DNA of 64,000 nt from Nocardia amamiensis (GTDB lineage: Bacteria; Actinomycetota; Actinomycetes; Mycobacteriales; Mycobacteriaceae), in NCBI RefSeq assembly GCF_015477605.1, contig NZ_JADLQX010000001.1, positions 310,001-374,000 of the forward strand, in the 5' to 3' direction. Below the pieces are notes generated by a model, which saw only the letters and a program-made list of their open reading frames with translations, did not search any database and was not told the origin of the DNA. Positions 24,669-33,187 of the stretch are shown piece by piece (the stretch's first letter is position 1; every line of letters begins with the position of its first letter). A program made the translations under genes and the position numbers.

Positions 24669-24812
24669 TTCGTTGCCCACAACTAGATCCCTCTCCGCTT
24701 GTGGTGCGGGGCCGGTTTGTGGGCGCACCCGAGCAGTCACCCATGTTCTCGCCAGATCAGTTGTCGTGTCTCATACCGTGTCTCCTTCGACCCTTTCGAG
24801 GAGTACACGTTC

Positions 24813-25457
24813 TCAGTTGCGTTCCAGTTCAATCGGGTGTGTCGCGAGTAGGGACAGCGGCAGCGGCTGGCGGCGCAGCACGTGCGCCCACAGGTCCGGG
24901 CGGCCCGTACTGATCGGGTCGGACGGCAACGCCGACAGCACGATCCAGTCGTTGTTCTCCAGCTCGCCTTCCAATTGGCCGAAGGTCCAGCCCGCGTAGC
25001 CCGCGAAGATGCGGATGCCCTCGACGAGCGGGCCGACGCGTTCGGGATCGGCGTCCAGGTCGACCAACACGACGCGCCCATCGATGCGACGCAGCCCGGG
25101 TACGCCGTCGATCTGCGCGCCCACCCGGACGGTGCCGAGGCACAGCGCCGCGTCCCGTTTCACCGGGCCGCCGATGAACAGCGTGCGCGGCGCCGCGACC
25201 GCGTCCGTCCAGTGGGGTAGCACATCGTGCACGGCCGTATCGCTCGGACGGTTGAGCACGACCCCGAGACTGCCCGCGTCGTTGTGCTCGATGATGTAGA
25301 CGACGGTGCGCCGGAAGGTGGGTTCGACCAACTCGGTGGCCGACACCAGCAGTGTCCCGGCACGTACCACCTGCTCGCCGGGCCGGAAATCGCGCCGCCT
25401 GCGGTCGCCGTGTCCGCCGCGAGTCTTCCGATCGTCCGGGTCTTCTGCGCGTGCCAC
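24813..25457 (-). CDS. YqgE/AlgH family protein (UPF0301)
   Basis: 214 residues. Family motifs: VRAGTLLVSATELVEPTFRRTVVYIIEHNDAGSLGVVLNRPSD (residues 31-73), LFIGGPVKRDAALCLG, VVLVDLDADPE, RIFAGYAGWTFGQLEGELENNDWIVL, and the final helix DLWAHVLRRQPLPLSLLATHP. This is the usual whole-length YqgE fold, with an extra charged ~30-residue N-terminus (RKTRGGHGDRRRRDF) that may be untranslated if a later start is used. Homologue of Rv0038. Biochemical function is not established. It sits between sigL and the divergent acyltransferase gene. Confidence 0.9.
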   Translation of the reverse strand: MARAEDPDDRKTRGGHGDRRRRDFRPGEQVVRAGTLLVSATELVEPTFRRTVVYIIEHNDAGSLGVVLNRPSDTAVHDVLPHWTDAVAAPRTLFIGGPVKRDAALCLGTVRVGAQIDGVPGLRRIDGRVVLVDLDADPERVGPLVEGIRIFAGYAGWTFGQLEGELENNDWIVLSALPSDPISTGRPDLWAHVLRRQPLPLSLLATHPIELERN

Positions 25458-25594
25458 TCCGACATCATCTCAGCTGTTCGCCCACAATGCGCCTTCTGCG
25501 GCCCACTTCTGTCTTCCGGATTTGCCGGGCGGGCGGGGCCCGGCGGCAGGACGCCGCGTTGCGGTGCCGCCGCGACACCGTAGAGTCCAAGGTC

Positions 25595-26356
25595 ATGGAA
25601 CCGCCCGAGGTGCGCCTCGAGAACAGCGACACCGTCTACGACTTCTACCGAGATCATCGCCAGAACCGGCTGAAAGCGTGGGGGGCTTACGCCATTCTCG
25701 GCCGCCGCTACCATCCCAGGGTCAGCTACGCCGAAGGGGCACGCGAATCGCTCCGCGCCGTGATCGAACAGAGGCGGCCGCTGCTGATCGCGATCAACCA
25801 CCTATCCGAAAACGATCCCTACACCGTCGCCGCGGCAGCCTGGCGCAGCGGACTGCGACGGGTGATCGGGCGGGTGCGCGTGCTGGCCAAGGACGAGCTG
25901 TTCGTCGACCCCGACCAGCGGCGCAAGATCGACATGATGGGCGGCATCCCGGTGTTCCGCGGCAAGGATCACGGCATCCGCGCGGTGAACGCGGCCGGTC
26001 AGCGCATGATGGACATCTGCGCGGAGCGGATGACTCGCGGCGACGGCGTCGCGGTGTTCCCCGAGGGAACCTGCAACGACGTCGACCCGACCCAGGTGCA
26101 GGCGGTGGGCAGCGGCATCGGGCACATCGCTTTCCGCGCGATGAAACTCGGCGCCGAGCCCGTGCTGCTGTCGATGGGGCTGAGCTACGGCCCGCGCCAG
26201 GACCCGGCGGTGCAGCCGACGAAGGAGGAGGCCAAGTCGGCCAGCTTCTACTTCGGCGTCCCGGTGCTCGACCTGCCCGCCCGGCCCGGTGACATCGCCC
26301 GACTGGTGCGCAAGGACCTGCAAGCGGCGCTCGACGGCGCAGTGGCGGCGCACTGA
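25595..26356 (+). CDS. PlsC-type 1-acylglycerol-3-phosphate acyltransferase-like protein
   Basis: 253 residues from ATG 25595 (GTCCAAGGTC before it). The acyltransferase blocks are present: block I NHLSENDP (H-x4-D, the catalytic pair, near residue 69), block II around GGIPVFRGKDHGIRAVN, block III VAVFPEGTCND, block IV around VLLSMGLSYGP. There is no clear membrane helix, though AWGAYAILGR near residue 30 could lie on the bilayer. It would move an acyl chain from acyl-CoA or acyl-ACP to a lysophospholipid or related acceptor. It diverges from yqgE. Three copies of the dispersed repeat follow its stop. Confidence 0.85.
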   Translation: MEPPEVRLENSDTVYDFYRDHRQNRLKAWGAYAILGRRYHPRVSYAEGARESLRAVIEQRRPLLIAINHLSENDPYTVAAAAWRSGLRRVIGRVRVLAKDELFVDPDQRRKIDMMGGIPVFRGKDHGIRAVNAAGQRMMDICAERMTRGDGVAVFPEGTCNDVDPTQVQAVGSGIGHIAFRAMKLGAEPVLLSMGLSYGPRQDPAVQPTKEEAKSASFYFGVPVLDLPARPGDIARLVRKDLQAALDGAVAAH

Positions 26357-26361
26357 GTCCG

Positions 26362-26585
26362 CTTGCTCATGCCTCGCCGTGCCGAGCGCTCACTCCCGCA
26401 CGAGCGAGCGCTCGGCTGCGTCCATGATTCGCTCACGACTGCGCCTCGCCGGCGCTCGGCTCCGTCGTGCGCGAACGCGCGCTGTGTTCTCGGTTCGCTC
26501 GCTGACGCTCGCTCACGACTGCGCCTCGCCGGCGCTCGGCTCCGTCGTGCGCGAACGCGCGCTGTGTTCTCGGTTCGCTCGTTCA
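26362..26585 (-). repeat. Tandem array of the SER/SEAQ repeat (copies B1, B2 and a degenerate copy)
   Basis: Bases 26431-26500 and 26511-26580 are identical over 70 positions, so the array period is 80 bases. A third, degenerate copy fills about 26362-26436. Read on the minus strand, one full unit is a 27-codon frame starting VSERQRANRE and ending SAGEAQS. The proximal copy abuts the stop of the GNAT gene. Units join through shared TGAGC ends, so the stop of one unit and the GTG of the next overlap as GTGA. The ~225 bases hold no other gene. Confidence 0.8.
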
Positions 26586-26894
26586 CTGCGGCAGGTTCAG
26601 CCGGTCGCGCGCCCAATGCGGCACCATCGCTAGGTATTCCGGGCGGGTCTCGATGAAGTGGTGGACCGTGCGGCACATGGGCAGCGCGCCGAGTTTGTCG
26701 TCGCGGGTGCTGTTCAGTGCGGTCTCGACCAAGAGTCGCGCATAGCCCTGGCCCTCGTACCGCGGATAGATCTCGGTGTGCACGAACGCGCGTTCGGAGG
26801 CCGTGTCCTGGTATTCGGCATAGCCGGCGATCGCACCGTCGACGTAGATCTCGAAACGTTCCAGTGCGGTGTTGTTGCTGACCTCGGTCGACAT
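26583..26894 (-). CDS. Small GNAT acetyltransferase (NATD1/YjdJ type)
   Basis: 103 residues, the minimal GNAT fold. Motifs are RFEIYVDGAIAGYAEYQ (first strands), FVHTEIYPRYEGQGYARLLVETAL, with the acetyl-CoA-binding loop GQGYA near residue 50, and LPMCRTVHHFIETRPEY, the conserved C-x-x-x-x-x-F region of this subgroup. Substrate is unknown; members are thought to acetylate small molecules or proteins. The stop codon TGA is also the first base set of the adjacent repeat copy, so the repeat abuts it exactly. Confidence 0.88.
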   Translation of the reverse strand: MSTEVSNNTALERFEIYVDGAIAGYAEYQDTASERAFVHTEIYPRYEGQGYARLLVETALNSTRDDKLGALPMCRTVHHFIETRPEYLAMVPHWARDRLNLPQ

Positions 26895-27052
26895 GGCTCG
26901 ACGCTACTCCGTGCACCGCGATCGGGGTAAACCACATGCTCGACCGGGCGAAATCCCGCCACCGACTTGTCTGTCCCGCCGGGCCTGCGCAGAATGCTCT
27001 TGGTCGGCGCCGGTTCACGCGTGAGCGCGGCAGGCCAGGGGAGGTACGGAAC

Positions 27053-28642
27053 ATGATGAGGACACTGCGGATTTCGCGGGTCGTGGCCATCGTCGCCGCC
27101 GCGGCTCTGCTCGGCGGATCGATCGTCACCGGCCTCGCGAACGCCGCGCCGGGCGTTGTGTTCGGTGCGTGCCCCGACGGATCCGTCACCGCCGATCGTG
27201 GCGTGCAGTGCGCCGTCGTCCGCGTTCCGATGGATTACGCCGAGCCGAGCGGGCCGACGATCGACCTGACCGTCAGCCGGATCGCGGCGACCGGCACGCG
27301 AGAAGGCGTCCTGTTCGCCAATCCCGGCGGTCCCGGCGCCGATGCGCTGGACTATTGGGCGCGCCGATCGGAGGCATTCCCCGCGGAACTCGCCGCGCGC
27401 TATGACCGGATCGCCGTCCAGCCGCGCGGGCTGCGCTGGGCCACGCCGCTGGAATGTGCCGGGGACACGAAAACCGCGGCGGGCGAACAGGTCTCGTTGG
27501 GCGGCGGCAACCGCGACGCCATCAAGAAGGCCTGCGACATCGCGCAGCCCGGCTATCTGGACACCATCACCACCGAGAACACCGCACGCGATCTCGACGC
27601 CGTGCGTGCCGCGCTCGGGCTGGAGCGGATCAGCTACTTCGGCACCTCCTACGGCACCTACCTCGGCGCGGTGTACGCGACCTTGTTCGGCGATCGGGTG
27701 GAGCGAATGATCCTGGACTCCAACGTCAACCCCGACTGGGTGTGGACCGAGGAGTTCGCCCAACAGCAGATCGCGGGCAAACAGCGCCTCGACGATCTGT
27801 TCGCCTGGATCGCCGAACACCACGCCGAGTACCACCTCGGCGACACCGCCCTGCAGGTCTACCGGACCTGGGTTCAGCTGGCGGCAGCCCAGGGCGGCGG
27901 CTGGTACGCCAACCTCACCCCGCCGCCCGCGAGCCTCGCCGACCTGCCCGGCGCACTGCCCGAGCCGCTGGCCGAGATCGCCAAGGGCGGCTACAACGGC
28001 AGTGTCGAGCAGTTGGGCAAAGTGCAGAACTTGCTGCGCACCTTGGTGACCGGTGGTGTCTCCGCGCAGGTGCCGTTGCTCGGGGCGACCACCGTGGCCA
28101 CCTACACCCGCGCGTTCTGGCCGACCTTCGCCCGCGCGATGGCCGATGCCGCCACCGACCCGGCGAACGTGCAGCGACTGCGGGCCATCGAGGGTGCGAC
28201 CTCCACCGACCCCACCGGGCGGTTCGTATTCAGCGCGATCACCTGCAACGAGAATGCCGTGCCGGGCAGGCCGGAACTGCTCGGCTCGGCGGTCGCTACC
28301 ATCGCCTCCGGCGGCAATGCCATGGACGCCCGCGCCGACTTGGTCCGCTCCGGAATGGCCTGTGGTTCCTGGAAGCCCGTAGCGAAGCCGGTGCCGATCA
28401 CGGGGGCGGGTCTGCGCACCCCGCCGCTGGTGCTGCAGAGCCGTCACGACGCGCTGACCAAGTACGAAGGCGGCCCGGCCATGGCCAAGGCGCTGGGCGG
28501 GGCGCTGGTCACCGTCGAGGGCGGCGACCACGGCACGTTCGGTCGGGGAAACCCTGCAGTGGACCGAGCCGTGCTGACCTACTTGCGGACCGGGAAGGTC
28601 ACCATCACGGAGGCCGACCAAGCTCCGCTGCCAGGGAGCTGA
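27053..28642 (+). CDS. Secreted alpha/beta hydrolase, TAP-like (tripeptidyl aminopeptidase / Hip1 family)
   Basis: 529 residues, with GGGGAGG seven bases before ATG 27053. A Sec signal peptide (residues 1-32, ending LANAAPG) leads to the mature start FGACPDGS. The alpha/beta hydrolase core has FANPGGPGADALDYW (oxyanion region), a nucleophile elbow FGTSYGTYLG with Ser near residue 199, and ILDSNVNPDW. A TAP C-terminal domain holds the Asp in LVLQSRHDALTKYEGG and the His in GGDHGTFGRGN. M. tuberculosis Hip1 (Rv2224c) is a protease of this type that trims envelope proteins. Length fits. It is divergent from the GNAT gene and followed 57 bases later by the glycerate kinase gene. Confidence 0.88.
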   Translation: MMRTLRISRVVAIVAAAALLGGSIVTGLANAAPGVVFGACPDGSVTADRGVQCAVVRVPMDYAEPSGPTIDLTVSRIAATGTREGVLFANPGGPGADALDYWARRSEAFPAELAARYDRIAVQPRGLRWATPLECAGDTKTAAGEQVSLGGGNRDAIKKACDIAQPGYLDTITTENTARDLDAVRAALGLERISYFGTSYGTYLGAVYATLFGDRVERMILDSNVNPDWVWTEEFAQQQIAGKQRLDDLFAWIAEHHAEYHLGDTALQVYRTWVQLAAAQGGGWYANLTPPPASLADLPGALPEPLAEIAKGGYNGSVEQLGKVQNLLRTLVTGGVSAQVPLLGATTVATYTRAFWPTFARAMADAATDPANVQRLRAIEGATSTDPTGRFVFSAITCNENAVPGRPELLGSAVATIASGGNAMDARADLVRSGMACGSWKPVAKPVPITGAGLRTPPLVLQSRHDALTKYEGGPAMAKALGGALVTVEGGDHGTFGRGNPAVDRAVLTYLRTGKVTITEADQAPLPGS

Positions 28643-28699
28643 GCGCATGCGCGGACGGGCCGTGGTGCGGCCGATCCGACCACGTCCGAGAATGTCGGG

Positions 28700-29824
28700 A
28701 TGACGCAGGTATCCGCTGCTCGGGTGATTCTCGCCCCGGACAAGTTCAAGGGGTCGCTTTCCGCGCCGCAGGTGGCGGCGGCGCTGGCCGCGGGATTGAC
28801 GCGGAGCGCGCCGGATGCCGACATCCGGCTGGTACCGGTGGCCGATGGTGGTGACGGCACCGTCGAGGCGTTTGTCGCCGCGGGTTGGACGCGCGCGCAG
28901 CTGACGGCGCCGGGACCGACCGGTGTGCCTCGCCGGGCGACCTATGCCCGGCACGGGACCCGGGCCGTCATCGAACTGGCTGCGGTGGTCGGTCTTTCGG
29001 CCCTGCCCGAGGGGCGGCTGGATCCGCTCGGCGCCAGCACATACGGGTTGGGCGTCGTCCTGGCGCATGCCATGGACCACGGTGTGACCGACATAGTGCT
29101 CGGTCTCGGCGGCAGCGCCTCCACCGATGGAGGCGCGGGCATGCTGCAGGCGCTGGGCGCGCGCATCCTGGACGCAGGCGGTCGGGAATTGCCCACGGGC
29201 GGAGCCGTTTTGGCACGCGCCGCCGAATTGGATCGTTCCGCCCTGCACCCTGGAATCGCCGCCACGACGTTCACACTGGCCTGCGACGTCGACAATCCGC
29301 TGCTCGGGCCGCACGGTGCGGTCGCGGTATACGCGCCGCAGAAAGGCGCGGGTCCGGCGGAGTCGGATGTGCTCGAATCCGCGCTCGCCACTTGGGCGTC
29401 CGTCGCCGGTCCCGAATTCGCGGGCCATCCCGGTGCGGGCGCGGCGGGCGGTACCGGTTTCGGAGCGCTCGCCGTGCTGGGCGCGCGAGTACGCAGCGGC
29501 ATCGAGGTCGTGCTGGAACTCCTCGAATTCCGCGACCTGCTCGCCACCGCCGGCCTCGTCGTCACCGGCGAAGGCTCGCTCGATCGACAGAGCTTGCACG
29601 GCAAAGCGCCCGTCGGTGTATGCGCGGTGGCTCGTGAGGCGGGTGTTCCGGTGCTCGCCGTGGTCGGCCGCACTCTCCTCGAGCCTGACGAGATTCGGGC
29701 CGCAGGCTTCGCGGACTGCTATGCGCTGTCCGACCTGGAGCCCGACCCGGCACGCTGTATGAACGACGCGGCGTCGCTGCTCGAACGCGTCGGCGCGCGT
29801 ATCGCGGCCGAGCGGTTGACCTAA
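28700..29824 (+). CDS. Glycerate 2-kinase (GarK/GlxK family)
   Basis: 374 residues, the normal length. Family blocks in order: VILAPDKFKGSLSAPQVAAALAAGL (residues 9-33), VPVADGGDGTVEAF, YARHGTRAVIELAAVVGLSALPEG, STYGLGVVLAHAMDHGVTDIVLGLGGSASTDGGAGMLQALGARILDAGG (ATP-binding glycine-rich region), ACDVDNPLLGPHGAVAVYAPQKGA, HPGAGAAGGTGFGAL, DLVVTGEGSLDRQSLHGKAPVGVCAVA. It phosphorylates D-glycerate to 2-phosphoglycerate with ATP. Its stop overlaps the HxlR gene stop by four bases, convergent. It could use the glycerate released by the glucosylglycerate hydrolase encoded in this window, though the genes are not linked. Confidence 0.92.
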   Translation: MTQVSAARVILAPDKFKGSLSAPQVAAALAAGLTRSAPDADIRLVPVADGGDGTVEAFVAAGWTRAQLTAPGPTGVPRRATYARHGTRAVIELAAVVGLSALPEGRLDPLGASTYGLGVVLAHAMDHGVTDIVLGLGGSASTDGGAGMLQALGARILDAGGRELPTGGAVLARAAELDRSALHPGIAATTFTLACDVDNPLLGPHGAVAVYAPQKGAGPAESDVLESALATWASVAGPEFAGHPGAGAAGGTGFGALAVLGARVRSGIEVVLELLEFRDLLATAGLVVTGEGSLDRQSLHGKAPVGVCAVAREAGVPVLAVVGRTLLEPDEIRAAGFADCYALSDLEPDPARCMNDAASLLERVGARIAAERLT

Positions 29825-30177
29825 CTCGCGGACGCCAACAGGTTCGCGGTCAATTCGTGGCGGTGCCGGTCTCCCCACTCCTCGAGCGGGCGCAGGGCGA
29901 CGGCAAGCTCTTGGCCGAGGGGAGTGAGCGAATACTCGACCCGCGGTGGGACCTCCGGATAGACCTCACGATGCACCACGCCACTGGCTTCGAGCTGGCG
30001 CAGATTCTCGGCGAGCACCTTCTCGCTGACCCCGGTGAGAAGCCGGCGGATCTGCCCGAATCGCTGCGGGCCGACCCCGAGCACCCACATCAGGTGCAGT
30101 TTCCACTTTCCGCCGACGACATCGATGGCGACCGACATACCGCACACATCGTGATCCGCGTCACTACTCATGTCCAC
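29821..30177 (-). CDS. HxlR-family transcriptional regulator
   Basis: 118 residues. It has the winged-helix HxlR plan: CGMSVAIDVVGGKWKLHLMWVL (residues 12-33, with the conserved Cys 12 and GGKWKL), RFGQIRRLLTGVSEKVLAENLRQLEASGVVHREVYPEVPPRVEYSLTPLGQEL (about 39-92), then a dimerisation helix. Cys near the N-terminus can act as a thiol sensor for aldehydes or quinones in relatives such as HypR and YodB. It is divergent from the NAD(P)-binding oxidoreductase gene, which it probably represses; an ACCTCGAGGT palindrome lies between them. ATG 30171 is an alternative start. Confidence 0.9.
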   Translation of the reverse strand: MDMSSDADHDVCGMSVAIDVVGGKWKLHLMWVLGVGPQRFGQIRRLLTGVSEKVLAENLRQLEASGVVHREVYPEVPPRVEYSLTPLGQELAVALRPLEEWGDRHRHELTANLLASAS

Positions 30178-30201
30178 CGCGCTCCTTTGACCTGTTTTCG
30201 A

Positions 30202-30227
30202 ACCTCGAGGTAAGCAACCGCACCTCG
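30202..30227. promoter_or_regulatory. Possible HxlR operator
   Basis: Palindrome ACCTCGAGGT at 30202-30211 followed by a further half-site ACCTCG at 30222-30227, between the divergent regulator and oxidoreductase genes. Position and symmetry fit an HxlR dimer site; this is inferred only. Confidence 0.45.
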
Positions 30228-30314
30228 ACGTTCGGTCTTCCCGACTCTACCTGCGGGAACGACGATGAATTCCGGCGCCGACAGCAATCCGAACGACAAC
30301 CGAAGGGACACAGC

Positions 30315-31193
30315 ATGTCCGATCAGACCACCGCACGCGCCGTCTCCGTCATCGGGCTCGGTCCGATGGGTCAGGCGATGGTCCGGGCCTTCCTGGACGC
30401 AGGCGTAGAGGTGACGGTCTGGAACCGCAGCCCCGAGAAGGTCGACGCCATGGTCGAACTGGGCGCGAAGCGCGCCGAGACCGTCGCCGACGCACTCGAC
30501 GCCAACGAGGTGACCGTGCTCAGCCTCACCCACTACGCGGCCATGTACGACGTGCTCGGTCAGGCGACCGATCACCTGAAGGGCAAGGTGATCGCGAACC
30601 TGTCCTCCGATTCGCCGGAGAAGGCCCGCAAGGGCGGGGAGTGGGTTCGCTCGCACGGCGCGCAGTTCCTCTCCGGTGGCGTCATGTCGGCCGGGGAGAA
30701 CATCGCGCACCCGGCGTCGTACATCTTCTACAGCGGCCCGCGGGAGGTCTTCGACGCCCACGCCGAGCTGCTGCGCCCGTTGAGCCCACAGGAGTACCTC
30801 GGCGCAGACGACGGCATGGCGCAGGTCTTCTATCAGGGGCTGCTGACGCTGTTCCATCCCTGGCTGCTCGGTTTCGACCAGGCGACCGCGATGATCGATC
30901 GGTCCGGTCACGACATCGCCGCGTTCGTCCCGTTCGCGATCCGTTCGGCCGCCGCGTTCCCCTACTTCATGGAGGAGTTCTCGGTCGCCAACCAGAACGG
31001 CGGATGGGCCAGTCTGGCCAGCTTGAAGATGATGGACGCGGGCGCGCAGCACATCATCGACGCGAGCGAGGAGGTCGGCGTCGACGCGACGCTCTCGCAC
31101 ACATCGCAGTCGTTCTGGCGCAAAGCCGTTGCCGCCAGCGAGCAGGCGGGAAAGCCGATCTCCACCTACGCGCTGATGCGCGGCGACGCCTGA
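30315..31193 (+). CDS. NAD(P)-binding oxidoreductase, imine-reductase / beta-hydroxyacid-dehydrogenase type
   Basis: 292 residues. The N-terminal Rossmann fold has VSVIGLGPMGQAMVRAFLDAGVEVTVWNRSPEK (GxGxMG, residues 10-42; the R/S after the second strand suggests NADPH). The linker LSSDSPEKARKGGEWVRSHGAQFLSGGVM matches the active-site area of imine reductases and 6-phosphogluconate-dehydrogenase-like proteins; the Lys of classical beta-hydroxyacid dehydrogenases is not obvious. The C-terminal helical domain has MAQVFYQGLLTLFHPW and EVGVDATLSHTSQSFWRKAV. It would reduce an imine or oxo group of an unknown compound. The divergent HxlR gene suggests induction by a reactive small molecule. GAAGGGACA precedes the start. 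Confidence 0.85.
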   Translation: MSDQTTARAVSVIGLGPMGQAMVRAFLDAGVEVTVWNRSPEKVDAMVELGAKRAETVADALDANEVTVLSLTHYAAMYDVLGQATDHLKGKVIANLSSDSPEKARKGGEWVRSHGAQFLSGGVMSAGENIAHPASYIFYSGPREVFDAHAELLRPLSPQEYLGADDGMAQVFYQGLLTLFHPWLLGFDQATAMIDRSGHDIAAFVPFAIRSAAAFPYFMEEFSVANQNGGWASLASLKMMDAGAQHIIDASEEVGVDATLSHTSQSFWRKAVAASEQAGKPISTYALMRGDA

Positions 31194-31227
31194 CGCACGC
31201 GGCCGCGTAGCCCTCCCGCCGCTTGCG

Positions 31228-31292
31228 CCGCAGAGCCGGCTGCTTCTTCACTCATGCCGGGAACTTGGGTGAAGAATCGGCCGGCTCTGCGG
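31228..31292. terminator. Long imperfect hairpin after the oxidoreductase gene
   Basis: Two 24-base arms (31228-31251 and 31269-31292) pair at 21 positions, with three mismatches in the middle and a 17-base loop; outer arm CCGCAGAGCCGGC. It starts 35 bases after the stop. A terminator is likely, but such a long inverted repeat could also be a small mobile or RNA structure. Confidence 0.5.
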
Positions 31293-31409
31293 GGTATAGC
31301 TCCGCCGAATGGCTGGAGGCGGCCAACTTGATCCCCACCCGGCGCAGCAGCTGGGAAGAACCACGGGTGCGCAGATCGTTGTCAGTGGCTGTGTGTTGAA
31401 TCATGAAGT

Positions 31410-32225
31410 GTGAAAAGAAACTTCGGAGTTCCTCCCTTCCCGGCCGACCTGCCGGCGACCGCGCCCGTTCCGCCCTTCGACGGTGATGACCCGGCAGCGG
31501 CACTGGCGGAGCTCGGTGTCGAGGTTCCCGCGCTTTCGGTTGTCGACAAGACGGCATCCGGGGCTCCGGTTTGGATCATGTCGATCGAGCCGGGTTACCA
31601 CGGGCCCGGGCTGTGGGAGGAAATTCGTGCCGCCTATCCGCGCACCGGGTTGTGGCCGTTGTTCACCACGGAGGACACCTGGGATCGAACCGGGTCCGAG
31701 TTCGGATACGACACACCCGCCGTCGAGGTCAGCGGTGCCGACTGGCTGCGTCGGGAATACGCTTCCCGCCAGGATGATCCGGACTCGATTCCCCGCGGCG
31801 GACCCGAGTGGGCGGACCTCGATCTCGATGACTACGACTACGAGGGCTTCGACTGGTCCGACACCTGGGCGATCCGCCCCGATTGCGAGGAGTTCGACCA
31901 ACTCGCACTGATTCCGGTCGCCAACTCCTGGCTGGTTCCGCGCGAATTGCGCTGGTCAGGTGCCGTCAATTGCGATGTCGACGGCAATGTCCATGCGGCG
32001 GTGCTGCGGCGCTGGTCCGCCGCGCGGGGGTGTGAGCTGGTGGCGCTCGACCTGGACACCATGTGGTTGAAGGTCGATGAGCCGGTACTGAGCGAAGATG
32101 CCGCGCTGGCCATGGCATTGGAGGCGTACCTGTACTGCCCGGACGCCGCGACCCAGGATCGCGACTCGGTGGACGAACTGGCCGAGTCGCTGCTGAGGCC
32201 GCTGTGGCGCCTGTGGTGGGACTGA
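31410..32225 (+). CDS. DUF4253-family protein
   Basis: 271 residues from GTG 31410. The C-terminal ~100 residues match the DUF4253 pattern: LALIPVANSWLVPRELRWSGAVN (residues 166-188), HAAVLRRWSAARGCELVALDLDTMWLKVDEP and a final helical EAYLYCPDAATQDRDSVDELAESLL. The N-terminal part contains PGLWEEIRAAYPRTGLWPLFTTEDTWD, which is also seen with this family. No catalytic residues, signal peptide or membrane helix can be seen, and function is unknown; some family members resemble immunity or toxin-associated proteins. It stands alone between a hairpin and the GYDRx-repeat gene. Confidence 0.75.
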   Translation: MKRNFGVPPFPADLPATAPVPPFDGDDPAAALAELGVEVPALSVVDKTASGAPVWIMSIEPGYHGPGLWEEIRAAYPRTGLWPLFTTEDTWDRTGSEFGYDTPAVEVSGADWLRREYASRQDDPDSIPRGGPEWADLDLDDYDYEGFDWSDTWAIRPDCEEFDQLALIPVANSWLVPRELRWSGAVNCDVDGNVHAAVLRRWSAARGCELVALDLDTMWLKVDEPVLSEDAALAMALEAYLYCPDAATQDRDSVDELAESLLRPLWRLWWD

Positions 32226-32429
32226 ACCGGCTCGAAACGAGCGAGGTGTTGCCGGAGCCGCAGACCGCTGGGTGGGTCATTGGCGCCGGTCCAGGCGATA
32301 CTCCGGAAAGTTGACCGCTGCTGACGACTCTCGATTCCCGACCGATGAAGAGTTCGCTTGTCAATTTTGTTGGGCCGGAAGGGAATCGGTAGATGTTGCA
32401 TCGGGTAATCGGCACTGGCAGCGCGCCGC

Positions 32430-32885
32430 GTGATGACGGGAGCTGTGCTGGTCGGGGTATTGGCGCTCGCTCCTGCTGCGACCGCCGCGTTCGCGTCCGC
32501 GGCTCCGGACGCTCCGGCCCCAACTTCCGTGCCCACGAAGAGCACGCCGGTACCGGCCGCCCCGTCGGCTCCGGCATCCACGCCTACCCCGCCTCCCTCG
32601 ATGCCCAACGGCCATGGCCACGAGCGTTACGACCAATTCGGCTACGACCAGTTCGGCTACGACCGCTCGGGCTATGACCGATTCGGCTACGACCACAGTG
32701 GCCGTGACCGCAGCGGCTATGACCGGCTGGGCTACGACCTGTGGGGCTACGACCGATTCGGCTACGACCGGTGAGGTTACGACCGCAGCGGCCGGGACCG
32801 GCAAGGCAACGACAGGCACGGTCGCGGCCAAGGGGACGGGGAACCCGATACCCAGCCCCTTCCGGCTACCGGCAGCGCGGGCTGA
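32430..32885 (+). pseudogene. Secreted GYDRx pentapeptide-repeat protein interrupted by in-frame TGA
   Basis: The intact reading frame starts at GTG 32430 (or ATG 32433) and stops at 32772-32774 after 114 codons. A short signal-like hydrophobic start (MTGAVLVGVLALAPAATAAFASA) leads to a Pro/Thr/Ser linker and then a 15-base repeat encoding GYDxx: GYDQF, GYDQF, GYDRS, GYDRF, GYDHS, GRDRS, GYDRL, GYDLW, GYDRF, GYDR. The TGA stands where the fifth residue belongs, and the repeat goes on in frame after it (GYDRS, GRDRQ, GNDRH, GRGQG) to TGA at 32883-32885, ending PDTQPLPATGSAG. The stop therefore looks like a recent point change (for example TGG to TGA) or a readthrough site. Function is unknown; low-complexity secreted protein. 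Confidence 0.6.
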
Positions 32886-33187
32886 GCTGCCCGGGTCATC
32901 CCTCCGGCTCCAGGGCCGTGCGGGGTGACCCGCCTGTCGATCCACCATGTCCGGCGCACCGATGCCGGAGGACCGGGATAGTTCTGCCGGATCGTCTTTA
33001 CTTGGCGCCTTCGACACGACCAGAGCCCGGTGTGGCGGTACGGATCCGCAGCGGCTGCTCTGCTGCGAGCCCTGCGCGGGAGGCTTGCCGGCTCGGCCGC
33101 AGGACTCCTGACGGCGATTCGGGCCGCTACGCGTGCTGGCCATTTCGATCGGCGACAAAGGCCGGTCCTCGATGGCACCGCGAAAAC
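32886..33187. other. Intergenic stretch without a supported gene
   Basis: About 300 bases between the GYDRx repeat gene and the operator pair of the Ddn-like gene. Open frames on both strands are Arg/Pro-rich and resemble no protein, so I support nothing here. Confidence 0.5.

Noticed and set aside
26714..29878. 1054-codon minus-strand frame
   Set aside because: Antisense to the TAP hydrolase and glycerate kinase genes, both of which are certain.
32622..32832. Short regular repeats that could suggest a CRISPR array
   Set aside because: The 15-base units are contiguous, vary by codon and encode a peptide repeat; there are no spacers.
32853..32885. LPATG as a sortase signal
   Set aside because: It is followed by only three residues and a stop, with no membrane helix or basic tail.
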